Source: Aegilops tauschii subsp. strangulata
Taxonomy: Eukaryota; Streptophyta; Magnoliopsida; Poales; Poaceae
Assembly: GCF_002575655.3 (NCBI RefSeq)
Contig: NC_053037.3
Span: forward strand, 318,459,294 to 318,523,293
Length of the DNA stretch: 64,000 nucleotides
Direction of reading: 5' to 3'
The notes under the pieces are model-generated. The model was given only the letters and a program-made list of their open reading frames with translations, did not search any database and was not told where the DNA came from. Positions 11,791 to 23,491 of this stretch are shown here, piece after piece (within the stretch, counting starts at the first letter, position 1; the number at the start of each line of letters is the position of its first letter). The translations under genes were made by a program, and so were the position numbers.

Positions 11791-12992
11791 GTGGGATAAG
11801 AGAGATAGAGAGGGATACACACAATGCAAACAATGGTTTTGAAGAGACAGGTTTTTATTGTGACTGTCGGAAAAACAACAAACAAATGACAGCTCACAAA
11901 CGTCGCACCTAAAGTAAGTGTATGACAGGGGTTTGGTCTTCTAAAGGTCGATAAATCTTCAAAGTCACCAAACTCTTCAAGTCATGTTCATGTCTCCAAT
12001 GGCTTCTTCCGTTCGTGCTTGTCTTTCTCAAGGCCTTTGTGCCAGCTCATCTCTGTTGTTGCAAAGTCTCTCATGACATCCTTTAATATTCTGGAGTTGC
12101 ATTCGAAACTTCTGGGTTTCAACATCCTTGGCATGAACCATATTCCTACTGTCCTTCAGTTCCTAACAAATCTCTGCTATCTCGAGGTTTTAGCTCCTCC
12201 AGCTTGGCTACTTTCAGCTTCTTGTTCCTGATTTCTTCACGAATTGCCTCCTTGTCAAATATGACTTCCTAAAGGTCCCTCTAAGATTCTTCATGTAATA
12301 CTCCAGATCCTGGCGATGCACCAGCTAAGGTTAAAAAACTGTATCCTTTGCTGACAGATGCTCCGTCAGCCTTCTTGTCATCCAATCCTTCCGAAGAATG
12401 CATGCTTAGCTCAGCACGGTGGCAATAGCATAAGCGGGCGATAATATCTTGGATAGTTGTGTTTCTTCTCTTGTCATTTCCATGAGCTATCGTTCCATAG
12501 TTGATATCTCCTGCCTTAGGGTTTTCTTGACAAAACTTTGAGTTCTAATGATCCATGTTCTGGTCTTTCTCCGATACACCTTGATCTCGGGTATTGACAG
12601 CTTTCAATAGTCTGACAAATTCCATAAGGGTAGCCTTCCTAGGTCATACCAATCTGCAAATTCTTTAGAGCCTTCAAATTGTCCTAGCCTTCGGAGTCTT
12701 CAACCGTTGTAATTTACATTATTATAATGCACGGTAAAATCCTCTTCATTCCGAAGTGGTCTTAGTTGTCCGATATCTTGTACTTCTTGGAGTGGTCTCA
12801 TCAGCTGAATCTTCGCATGGTCAAAAGGGGAAAGGGGTATAGTCTAACTAAAAAGGGATATTTGAATAAACTCAGAAAAGAAGAGAGGTAAAAGATCTTT
12901 TTGAAAATGAAGTTGTGGAGAAAATCTTTCCTATGGGCTTGCCAATTTCTAGGGGTCACGTCCTACAGCCAACATGTGCTCTGATACCATCT
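11791..12992 (-). other. Untranslated leader with primer-binding site
   Basis: TGGTATCAGAGCAC in element sense (about 12975-12989) is complementary to the 3' end of plant initiator tRNA-Met and starts three bases inside the 5' LTR. The remaining 1.2 kb up to gag shows no ORF and probably carries the packaging signal. Confidence 0.75.
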
Positions 12993-15900
12993 TGTAGCGA
13001 CCCAACCTCAGACGGTCAAGTCTCTGTGCTTAAGTGTCATCCCTGGATCGGTATGCTGACACACACTGTACTCGAGGATTTATAACATAGGTAAATCACA
13101 TGTATAAAGTAACGTAAATACTATTACCTCAATCCAAATAGCGGAAGTAACAACAAGGTTGTCGATTCCCATCAACACCAACGACAATGTTGAGTGTAGA
13201 AATCGTAACCCTAACGTATCACTTACTCGTCGTAAGATTCCTGCAACATGAGACGTTGCAGCCACAAAGGGTCAGTACATTGAATGTACTGGCAAATTTA
13301 CACCATAGGATAATGATGAACAATAACTATCACTACATGCATATATGGCTGGTGGAGGCTCTATGGTTAACATGTTTTTGCGAAAAGCCAATTTTTCCCT
13401 ACTGCAAAGGAATATATTTTATTTAACTACAAAGTTTGTTAAATACATTGAGAAGGTTCCTCCAACTCAATCCCAAATTAATAATCATCAACCCAACAAA
13501 TAAATTATATAGAGTGATGAGATCCATATGATGATTCAAGAACCAGATACTCAAGATGTCCATAACCGGGGAGACGGCTAACCATGATTAGTTTGTACAC
13601 TCTGCAGAGGTTTGCGCACTTTTCCCCACAAGACTCGATCTCCTCCGTTGGATTTCTCACGCTACCTGGTGTTTGAGAAACGGATGACCGAGACACAGTC
13701 TTTCAGAAGTATTAACTCTTTACTCTAGGTGGACAGTTACACCTACTTACCCTCTACATCTGCTAGCCCACCACTGAAAGAGGTCACACAACATACTCAA
13801 CTATGCCAGAGCCCATAATGGCTTGTGGCTGCACACGGAAGTTTCTAGCATGAATAATCTTATGATCCCTTTGAGCCTGGGTGGCATTACATAGGGTGAT
13901 CACACGGGTCCTCCGGGATCCCCTTGGGCAAGCAGTGGGTTCTCCAGGTGCCCGGGCAAACCACTGGGTGCTCCAGGGTGCCCCAACCAATCCACCCAGA
14001 TGTGTATTAAAGTAGCCGCCTTAAGTTAACCATTAAATAATAATCTCACATCTGTCATGGATACACTCAAACCCAATCCACGTCTACAAGCATAGCATAG
14101 CAGTATAAGCATAATGTATGAGTAACTCCCAGGGTTTGATATAAAGGACAATAGGTTGTACCTCATCAACTACGTCCCAATACCCAAATGTTAAGAGATC
14201 CTACTCATGCAATGTGTGAGGGTTGAAGCTAATGCATAAAAACTGGGTATGAAGAGTATGATCAAAGTGTGAACTTGCCTGTACTGTTGATGAAGATGAT
14301 TTGCACTCAAGTCCTGATAGTTCTACTCGTCACACTCCATTCAATCTATCGATAGAAAGCAATAGTAACCACACATAAGCAATCAAGCAAAAGAATCGAC
14401 GAAAGGATCTCAGAAAACTTCGAAAACAAGCAAATAACTCTTGCAACAGAAAACAATTTCTAACAGTACCAAAATTGGGTGAATTTGGCCTTATCAGAAA
14501 GTTTAGGTCAAGAGCTTCTATTTGCAAAAAAAACAACTCAAACAGAGTTATAAAACTCAAGTTAAGATCAAACAAAGTTCAAATACAAATATATTTGAAA
14601 TCAAATTTTAAATTTTCAAAAACATGTTCAAGTTGTTTTACTGGATAGAGGGGATCGTAACGAAGAAGTGGGCATTGGTTTCATCTAATTCCGACTAGCG
14701 AGCAAAAAGTAGTTATCGTTCGAAAACCAGGGGCTAAACTGTAAAAATATAAAACTACGGATAGCGGATAGGTCCCTGGTAGAAATTAAAAAGAAAAAGA
14801 AAAAACCTAGAGAATGAACGTTCGTTACAGAACGCTAACGAACAAAAATCATTCGCTGTGTAGACCTAACCAAAGAACGTTCGCAAATTAAAACAAAATT
14901 AAGAAAACCGAATTTAAAGGGAAAAACCGACGAAAACTGGATCGGGCGGCGGTTATACCGGTTCGCTGCGGTTTGGCGGTTTTCGCGAGAAAACCTGCGG
15001 CGGCGTGGACGAACTCCGGCGAGACGGAGCGGCGGCGCGGCGGCTCTGGCAAGGTGCGGGCGGCGGCTGTGTGGGGCGGGGCGCTGGGCGGCGGTGGCGG
15101 CGCTGGGCGATGCGGCGCGGGCCGGGCAGCGGCGACGACAGCAAGCGGCGGCACGGCGGCGAGGCGCGGCGGCGGCAGCGGCGATGTGGGCAAGGCGAGA
15201 TGCCCGAGAGAGAGGAGGCCGGGGTCGAGGCCTCGATATTTGTGGAGGGGAGGGGAGGCGTGCGGAAGGGGCAAGGGTGGCGCGGAGTCCGGCCATGGGA
15301 CAGGCAAAGAAGAAAGAAATAAAAACACATGAACTAAAAATATTATATAGGCATATAATATATCAAAATTTTCAGAAAAGATTTCCTACAACATGAACAT
15401 TTTCCTAATGCCAAATAAAATCTTCAAAATTTGAAATAAAACAAACAGTGCTACTGAAGCAATAAAACCTCATAAAAATCATTTTAAAAATACCGAAATG
15501 ATTTCAAATTTATTTCTCTCCAATTTTCTACTGTAGGGAATCATGTTAGCCTATTTTCCATATATTTTGTTTTTGGAGAAAAATAATTTGAATAAAACCC
15601 AAATAACTCCAAATTGAAAATAATTTCAACGGGACTTTAAATTTGACTCTTTGAAACTTCCAACTCATATTTCATATAATTTGAAGAAGTCATTTTATCT
15701 TCTCTCTCATGAAAATCATTGAGTTGCTTAAAGTTTCTGAATTTGAAATATTTTTCAAATGAAATTCAAATATTTTTCGGAACCCTTTTCATTCTATTTA
15801 CATGGAAGAAGTCATGTCATCTTCACTCCAGGGTTTTGTGATGAAAAGTATTTGAATTCACGGAGATTATAAATGCAAGATGAAAGTTTGGGAAAGTTCT

Positions 15901-16038
15901 TTTATTCCCTCTCATTTAACTTTCAAAAGTTTCAAATTTCACTCACTTTCAATCAATCAATCGCACAACAATCCAAGAAACAATCAAAACTATCTATTTA
16001 ATATAACATTCCAAAATTTAGAATTTTGGGATGTTACA
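12993..16038 (-). mobile_element. 5' LTR of gag-only element
   Basis: Same termini as the 3' LTR. It is 88 bp shorter overall, mainly because of a 127-bp deletion at the position following CCATGGGAC (15291-15299). The TATA position reads CAAATATC (about 15236) in place of ATAAATAC, so its promoter is probably impaired. Confidence 0.9.
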
Positions 16039-16043
16039 ATGGC
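16039..16043. repeat. Target site duplication ATGGC, right copy
   Basis: Matches 6245-6249 exactly. It also restores the Tat pol reading frame. Confidence 0.95.
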
Positions 16044-18289
16044 GGTCCCCCACTATGCTTACCTCAAGATGAAGATGCCGAGTACGAAGGGAATCCTGAC
16101 CATAACCGGTGACTACAAGAAGTCGTCCGCCTCTGTGGCAGATAGTAGCTGGCTAGCCGAGTCCCTTGTGATTGCAACAGAGAAGCGGCTCCTTGACCAG
16201 GTTGTGGCAATGGCAGGCATGCAGCCGGAAATGTCACCCAACCCCAAGGAGTCGGAAGCTGAGGGCTCGTTCAAGCCGGCAAAAGAAACAAAGAAGATAC
16301 CCTTGGACCCGGAGCACCCAGAGAGGCACGCTGTCATAGGTGCAAACCTCGACAGCAAATAGGAAAGCGAGCTCGTCGATTTCGTCCGTGAGAATCGGGA
16401 CATCTTTGCATGGTCTCCCAAGGACATGCCGGGTGTTCCGACGGATTTCGCTGAGCACAAGCTACATGTCCGACCTGATGCCAAGCCAGTCAGGTAGCCC
16501 TTGCGCCGCCTGTCAGAATAGAAGAGAAGAGTTTTTGGAGAGGAGATAGCCCGGCTTCTAGCAGCCGGCTTCATCATGGAAGTGTTCTATCCAGAATGGT
16601 TAGCCAACCCAGTCCTTGTACTGAAGAAGAATAAGCAGTGGCGCATGTGTATCGATTATACTAGCCTCAACAAAGCTTGCCCCAAAGATCCCTTTGCCCT
16701 GCCAAGAATTAACCAAGTGATAGACTCCACAGCCGGATGCGAGCTGTTGAGTTTTTTGGATGCATATTCAGGGTACCATCAGATCAAGCTGAACCCGGCT
16801 GACAGGCTGAAGACCGCCTTCATCACACCATTCGGAGCCTTCTGCTACCTGACCATGACGTTCGGCTTGAGGAATGCCGGCGCCACGTTTCAACGTTGCA
16901 TGCAGAAGTGTCTCCTCAAGCAACTCGACATAAACGCCCATGTCTATGTGGACGACGTTGTGGTGAAGACGGAGAAGCGCGGCACGCTGCTAGAAGACCT
17001 CAAGGAAACCTTTGAAAACTTGCGCCGATTTGAAATCAAGCTCAACCCGGATAAATGCGTCTTTGGAATACCAGCCGGCCAGCTTCTTGGCTTCCTGGTC
17101 TCAGAGCGCGGCATAGAGTGCAACCGTGTGAAGATCAATGCCATCGAGAGCATGGAGGTGCCCACCCGACTGTTGGACGTGCAAAAATTCACCGGCTGCT
17201 TGGCATCCATCAGCCGTTTCATCAGTCGGCTGGGCAAGAAGCCTCTTCCCCTGTACAAGCTCATGAAGAAGACCACTTTTTTCGAGTGGAACGATAAGGT
17301 GGACGAAGCTTTTCTCCAGCTCAGGAAAATGTTGACCACTCCGCCTGTCCTGGCGGCTCCGACTAACAAGGAGCCCATGATTCTCTACATCGCCGCCACC
17401 AGCCGGGTGGACAGCATAGTCATAGTTGTAGAGCGCAAGGAAGAAGGCAAAGCACTACCAGTCTAGAGGCCGGTGTATTGCTTGAGTGAAGTGTTGTCCG
17501 CCTCCAAGCAGAACTACCCCGACTACTAGAAGACGTGCTACGGCGTGCATTTTGCCGCCAAGAAGCTGAAGCCGTACTTTCAAGAGCACCCAATCACTGT
17601 TGTCTGCACTGCTCCGCTTGCCGAGATCATTGGAAGCCGAGATGCTTCAGGCCGAGTGGCCAAATGGGCCATAGATTTGGCCCCCTACATCATCTACTAT
17701 CAGCCCCGCACCGCCATCAAGTCCCAAGCGCTGGCCGACTTCCTCGTCGATTGGGCCGAGACCCAGTACCTGTCGCCAGCGCCGGACTCCACCCATTGGC
17801 GAATGCACTTTGATGGTTCCAAGATGCACACCGGTTTGGGAGCCGGCATCGTCCTCACCTCTCCCAAAGGCGACAATCTCAGATATGTGCTGCAAATTCA
17901 CTTTGCCGGCTCCAACAATGTAGCTGAATACGAAGCGCTCATACACGGGCTCCGTCTTGCCAAGGAACTCAACATTCGCCGGATCCTGTGCTATGGAGAC
18001 TCCGACTTGGTGGTCCAGCAGTCGTCTGATGACTGGGACGCCAAGGATGCAAATATGGCCAGCTACCGCTTCCTCGTCCAGCAACTCAGTGGATACTTTG
18101 AAGGGTGCGAGTTCCTCCATGTGCCAAGAAATGACAATGAGCAAGCAGATGCCTTGGCACGAACCGGCTCCACCCGGCAAGCAATACCAGCCGGCGTCGC
18201 CCTACAATGCCACCTCAAACCGTTTGTCAAGCCGTCGCCAGAATCAGACTCCATCTTCGTGCCGGCTCCTCCCGAAGCAGTCGGATCCG

Positions 18290-18425
18290 ACTTGAGAACC
18301 TCAGCAGCCGGCGCGGGGACTTCGGCAGGCGGCTCAAGGACTGCAGCGGTCGCACCCGGCCCGGGGACTTCAGAACCTAGCCCGAGGACTGCAGCAGTCA
18401 GCCCGGGAACTTCACCGATTCAGTA
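18290..18425 (+). repeat. Low-complexity repeat linker in pol
   Basis: Between the second RNase H and integrase the translation repeats GTS...RTAAV.PG about twice, from a GGGACTTC/GGACTGCAGC nucleotide repeat. It ends at an in-frame TAA. It probably acts only as a spacer. Confidence 0.65.
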
Positions 18426-19782
18426 AGCGGCAGCTGACTCCAATCCGCCGCCTCCCGGCCCAACCACCCTCGTGCAAATTGCAGTTCTGACAGTCGAAGA
18501 AATAGCAGCACCTTCATTGGCTCAGCCCATCCTCAACTTTCTGGTGAACAAAGAGCTGCCGACTGATGAGATCTCGGCCCGGCAAGTGCAACGCCGGGCA
18601 GCAGCGTACACCATTGTCAATAGAGAACTTGTGAGGCGCAGTGTCACTGGTGTGTACCAGCGCTGCGTGGAGCCGGAGCAAGGCCAAGCAATCCTCAAAG
18701 ATATCGACCAAGGCGAGTGCGGTCACGACGCGGCTTCAAGATCACTTGTTGCAAAAGCTATCTGCCATGGTTTTTTCTGGCCGACTGCTCTAGAAGACGC
18801 CAAAGACTTGGTCCAGAAGTGTAAAGGGTGCCAGAAGTTCCGCTCCAAGCCATATTTGCCAGCTTCTGCACTCAAGACTATCCCCATTGCCTGGCCCTTT
18901 GCCGTCTGGGGCTTGGACATGGTGGGACCATTCAAGACAGCACGTGGTGGCATAACTCATCTGCTTGTCGCAGTGGACAAGTTCACCAAGTGGATAGAAG
19001 CAAAACCAATCAAGAAGTTGAATGGTCTGACTGCTGTGACTTTCATCTCTGACATCACCATCCAGTATGGCATACTGCACAACATCATCACCGATAACGG
19101 CACAAATTTCGCCAAGGGCGCCTTGGCTCGTTTCTGCGCAATGCAGGGCATCCGGCTGGACTTAGCGTCCGTTGCCCATCCGCAGTCAAACGGCCAAGTA
19201 GAGCGAGCAAACGGCCTCATTTTGTCCGGCATCAAGCCCCGACTGGTCGAGCCTCTGGAGCGTTCGGCCGGCTATTGGCTCGATGAGTTGCCGGCCGTCC
19301 TCTGGAGCCTGCGCACAACTCCGAACAAGTCAACCGACTTCACACCTTTCTTCCTCGTCTACGGTGCCGAAGCCGTCATCCAGACGGACATAGAATTCGA
19401 CTCCCCTCGAGTCACCATGTACAGCGAAGAGGAGGCAAAAGAAGCACGAGAAGACGGCGTCGATCTGCTGGAAGAGGGCCGGCTGTTGGCACTCAGCCGG
19501 TCCATCATCTACCAGCAGAGTCTATGCCGATACTACAACCGGAAGGTCAAGCCAAGATCCTTCCAAGAGGGAGACCATGTGCTCCGGCTGATCCAACGAA
19601 CAGCCGGCCAGCACAAGCTCTCGGCACCTTAGGAAGGCCCGTTCATCATCAGCAAAGTTCTGGGCAACGACTCCTACTACCTGATCGACGCTCAGAAGCC
19701 CAGAGCACGCAAAAGAGACGACTCCGACAGGGAGACAGAGCGGCCATGGAATGCAAATCTCCTTCGGAGATTTTACAGTTGA

Positions 19783-20445
19783 TGCAGTATGTACCACGCT
19801 ACCTTTTTATTAAGTATGAAGCCTCCGGATCCCCCGAGAAGAGCTCGGGGACTGCCCTCTTTTATCTATATGATAAGTATTATGTCTATGAATGTGTTAT
19901 TTCATTATTTTGCCTGGCACCGGTTTCGACCAGTCGGCCCGCGGGCTCGCCGCCTTGTACTATGTAGTGCTTCCTGCAGCCGGACAAGTAGTGTGTTGGC
20001 AATTAAACCTTCTCCTTCCAAGGCCGCAGCTCACGGAGCGACTGTCCGGCAGGCAGGGGTCAAAGGCAGAAAGGGTGCCCACATGAAAACTGGCTAAGGA
20101 CCAAAAAGCATGTACATAGTTCAAGCCGGCTTCCCGCCTCACCGGCCAGCTGTCGAACAGAAGGCCGGCCGACTTCTACTTAACTTGCTAGACACTCTAG
20201 TTGGCTAAGTACTTGCCTTCCCGAAAGTGGCTAAGTACTTGACCCAGCCACAGTCCACCGAGCGGCTGTTCGGCTGGCAAGACGACAACTGAGGGAGGGC
20301 GGCAAAGGGAAAAGGCCAAGGAGCAGAAAGCAAGAAGAGATAGAACTCGGCAAAAATATTTACATATCAAAAGGCCCTTGGCCAGCATTCAACAGAGTTT
20401 GAAATACACCACGCGGGTGGAATTGTGCAAATTTAACAAAGTTTG
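19783..20445. other. Spacer between convergent pol and antisense gene
   Basis: No ORF is supported. A GAGCTCGGGGACTGCC motif lies at 19841 and TGGCTAAGTACTTG occurs twice (20203 and 20228). Polyadenylation signals of the antisense gene would be expected here but I cannot point to one. Confidence 0.5.
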
Positions 20446-21661
20446 TCAAGACTGGTAAAACAGGAAAAGTAAAGATAAGTTGGCAGCCCAAGGAGAAGCT
20501 AAGGGGGCCGGCTGGTTGGCAGAGTCGGTGGTGCCGGTTGGTGGAGTGGACGGCCGGTCAGTATCCGCTTGGTCGCCTCCAGCAGCAGTCAGCGCACTCG
20601 AGCGCGGCTCATTGCTCGAGGCGCGGTCAAGCTGAGGCTGGCCGTCCGCTCCGACCTCTGGCACATCTTCTCCGCTTTCTTCGTCCTCCTCGCCTTCTCC
20701 CTCATCGCTGGAGTTGATCACCTCGGCCGAGTCCTCGTCGTCCTCTGGGTTCAGCCCAAAGCACTTCGGTGGCGCCTCGGCGCCATTCTTAGTCAGCTCC
20801 GGGATGAAGATGCTGGTGTTGGTGTACTCGGCGATCGCCGCCGCCCGCTTGACAAGATCACGCTCCACCGCTACCAACTCCTCCTGGGCTTCCTGCCGAA
20901 ACGTGGACAACTGGGCTAGATTTAGCCCAGGGTACCACGCCTTGACGAACTCTAGGGCCAGGCGTGCTCCAGCCCGGGCCGAGGAACCCTTCCAAGCCTC
21001 AAGGCGGCCGACCGCTACCTCCAGCCAGTCGGCGGTTCGACTGGGAGTGCGCGGAGCCGGCGTGTCTGGCCGAGGGCGGAGATCGCCTGGGCCCCGACAC
21101 GCCGAAGACGACGCAACATTCGATGAGCCGGCCAAAGGCGAGCCTGGATGCTGAGAAGCTGCTCGCTAAGGGTGCGGGGGGCATCGGCAGCGATCTGCGC
21201 GCCTTCCGCCCTCCGTTCCTCGCGATATCTCAACGGCCTGATTGGCGGCGCCGGAGTGGCCAGGGAGGAAGTCTGCGCGAGCATAAAGCAAGTAAGGCAG
21301 AAGCCAAAAGCTAGAAGCCGGCCTGGTTAGCAGCCGGCGGCTCAAAGAAAGAAAAAAGATGAAACTTACCATCAACCATGTCTTCAATACTACCGAAGCC
21401 GGTAGTCAGCTGCATCTCTTTGTCGGCCCAAGCGGAGCGTTCGGTCTCGAACTCAGCGAGGAGATTGCACTCTTTCACCTCCGCCTCCTTTTGAGCCTTC
21501 TGGAGAAGCTCCGCCAGTTGCGTGACCAGCCGGTCACGCTCCTTGGCCAGCTTGCTGCAGTCTGCCTCCTTGGCTTCGCCCAGCTGCTGCTGCAGGGCGG
21601 CGTTGGCCTCTGCAAAAGTAGAAGAAGAAAAAGACATCAACAATCAACAAGGAGAGATACA

Positions 21662-21890
21662 GTTGCCGGGGAGATCCGGCCCGACTGCTCAGCAGTCGGC
21701 CCGAATCTTGGGGACTACAGCCCGTGGGTGCGCTAGCGCGCCCCCGCAGAGAAAGAGGTTATAGATGATCGGCAAGGAAGGAATGCAGTTGCCGGGGAGA
21801 TCCGGCCCGACTGCTCAGCAGTCGGCCCGAATCTCAGGGACTACAGCCCGCGGGTGTGCCAACGCGCCCCCGCGGAGAAAGAAAACAAAG
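21662..21890. repeat. Tandem repeat, 122-bp period, in antisense intron 4
   Basis: Two copies start GTTGCCGGGGAGATCC at 21662 and 21784. Each holds a CCGACTGCT-C-AGCAGTCGG hairpin and a GGGACTACAGCCC motif resembling the sequence just before the 3' LTR. A shorter, more diverged third copy lies in intron 3 (about 22047-22104). Confidence 0.85.
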
Positions 21891-23491
21891 ACTTACTCCG
21901 GCTTTCCGAAAAGTCGGCGGTCCGTTGGTCTAGCTCCTGGACATTGGAGTTGAAGGAGGCCGCGCGAAGGTTGTGATAATCCTTCAGTGAAGATATCAAA
22001 TGACGTTAGCACTCAGAACTTGTCAATTAAAGTTCTGAGCCGCCATCTCAGCAGCCGGTCCGAAACTCGGGGACTACACCCAGTGGGTGCACTGACGCGC
22101 CCCACAAAAAAGTATAAAAGTCAAAAACAAAGAAGTAAGGAGCATACCCGGATGGCCGCTCGCGAATCCAGGAACGCCTTGTTGCACTGCTTGAGGGCGT
22201 CAACCTCAGCTCGGAGTTTGGCCTGGACGTCAAGGACCGCCTTGTTTAAGGCTCCTGTCCCGCCTCCCCGCACCTAGTCAGCGGGCGCGGCGCTGGTCGC
22301 TTCGGCATCTGGAGCTGATGAGCTTGTGGCACCGGCTTCTAGTGGTTGTGGCGCTGAGGCCGCCTTAGCGAGACGACGGCGTGTTGGTGTGAGGGCTTCT
22401 GGAGTCGGGCCCGTCACCACGTCGTTTCTGGCTGGTGGCAACGACGGGGCGGCCGGCTGCTTGTCTCGTGCCCCCCAGATGGCGGTGGTGGTGGCACGAC
22501 CACGTCCGGCATGGCGACATCGCTGCCCTCCCTCTCCATGATCGGGTACTCGTCGCCGGCTCCCCCAGTCGGCACCGCGAACTCTGGTGGAGCCGGCGCG
22601 GAGTTCAAGGGAACGACGAATAGTGGCTCCTGGAAGCGCGCGGCTTCTTCAAGCCGTTTCTTCGCCACGGCGTCAGCCTCGGCCTCCGCCAGCTTCTTCA
22701 GCGCGGCGGCCTCCGCCTTGTCTGCCTCCGCCTTGTCTGCCTCCGCCTTCTCCAGACGGGCGGCTTCCTGCTCCTCGCGCGCCTCCCGCGCGTTTCGCTC
22801 CTGCGCCTCCCGGAGGTCGGCGGTCAGATCGATTCGTCGGGTGGTGGTGGAGGTCTCCGCGGACCCAATGACGGAGGCGGCGGCCGACTTCTCAAGAGAG
22901 AGCGGGGCCCCAAGTCAAGAAAAGTAAAGCAAAGAAACTCAGACAGAATCAGCAAGGAAGAAAAGCACAAGAAAAGATACTTAGGCCGACACCATGGGAG
23001 GCGCCTTCGGGAGCTTCTGAAATTTGGCCGCCTTTGCAGCGGCCTCCTTCCGTCTGGTCGTGGTGGTCGGGTTCTTGGCCTTCTTTGGCACGCTGCCAAA
23101 CAAGGCGGCGCCTTGTTTGCGCTTGCGCGTGCCGGCTTGTGCAGTCGGCGCGGCGGAGGAGCCCGCGACTGCCTTGTCGGCCCCCCGCATGTGGCGCGGC
23201 GCGGCCTTCTCCTCGAAGTCGTCCGGCCACGTCTCGACGCCGCCCCCTTCTTCGGAGCTGCCTGCTCCGTAGACGCCGCCTGTGGTGTCGTCTTCCAAGG
23301 CGGCCGCCCCCAAGTCTGGGTCGTCCATGTCGCTCACGGCCCGGTCCGGTTCGTAGGCACCACCCGCCCCCATGATGGCGGCCGTTGCCTCTGACATGAA
23401 GATCTGTTTCAAAAAGCAAAAGGCCGACTGATCGATACACAAGACGGAATCAGGATGAAGTACTGAAGAGGGAAAAGATTGAAGAGCTTAC

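Larger units (their letters stand above)
6250..16038 (-). mobile_element. Gag-only non-autonomous Gypsy element, complete
   Basis: Two LTRs of 3134 and 3046 bp in the same orientation enclose a 3.6-kb interior. Primer-binding site (TGGTATCAGAGC, initiator tRNA-Met type), polypurine tract and a perfect 5-bp target duplication are all in place. The interior encodes only gag; I find no protease, reverse transcriptase or integrase motif. Long LTR stretches match the chromovirus LTRs at 31974 and 40018 (for example around 6600-6900 against 32360-32660), so an autonomous relative of that element is the likely helper. A plus-strand relative lies at 49536. Confidence 0.88.
16039..19782 (+). pseudogene. 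pol: Tat pol: protease end, RT, RNase H, second RNase H, integrase
   Basis: One reading frame runs the whole length and ends at a natural-looking TGA (19780). It is interrupted by seven stops (16360, 16495, 16519, 17464, 17527, 18424, 19630) but by no frameshift. Reverse transcriptase spans about 16540-17260, with CIDYTSLNKACPKD and the catalytic YVDD at 16945. A first RNase H (about 17380-17760) lacks its expected catalytic acids. A second RNase H (about 17800-18165) keeps HFDGS, an AEYEAL glutamate, GDSDLV and NEQADALAR. After a repetitive linker comes integrase (18600-19620), with a zinc-binding H/C region (near 18710-18835) and the D-D-E triad (GLDMVGPF, TDNGTNF at 19093, QVERANG at 19201). 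The enzyme would copy RNA to DNA and insert it into the genome. This copy cannot do so. Confidence 0.92.

Noticed and set aside
12960..12992. Possible tRNA gene because of the TGGTATCAGAGC match
   Set aside because: Only the 12-18 bases complementary to the tRNA 3' end are present, next to an LTR end: a primer-binding site. Same for 31960, 40004 and 52808.
22949..23440. Alternative minus-strand frame across exon 2
   Set aside because: Joining exon 1 to an acceptor at CAG 23402 would use this frame, but it is arginine/glycine/histidine-rich; the acceptor at 23391 gives a normal-looking acidic protein in phase.
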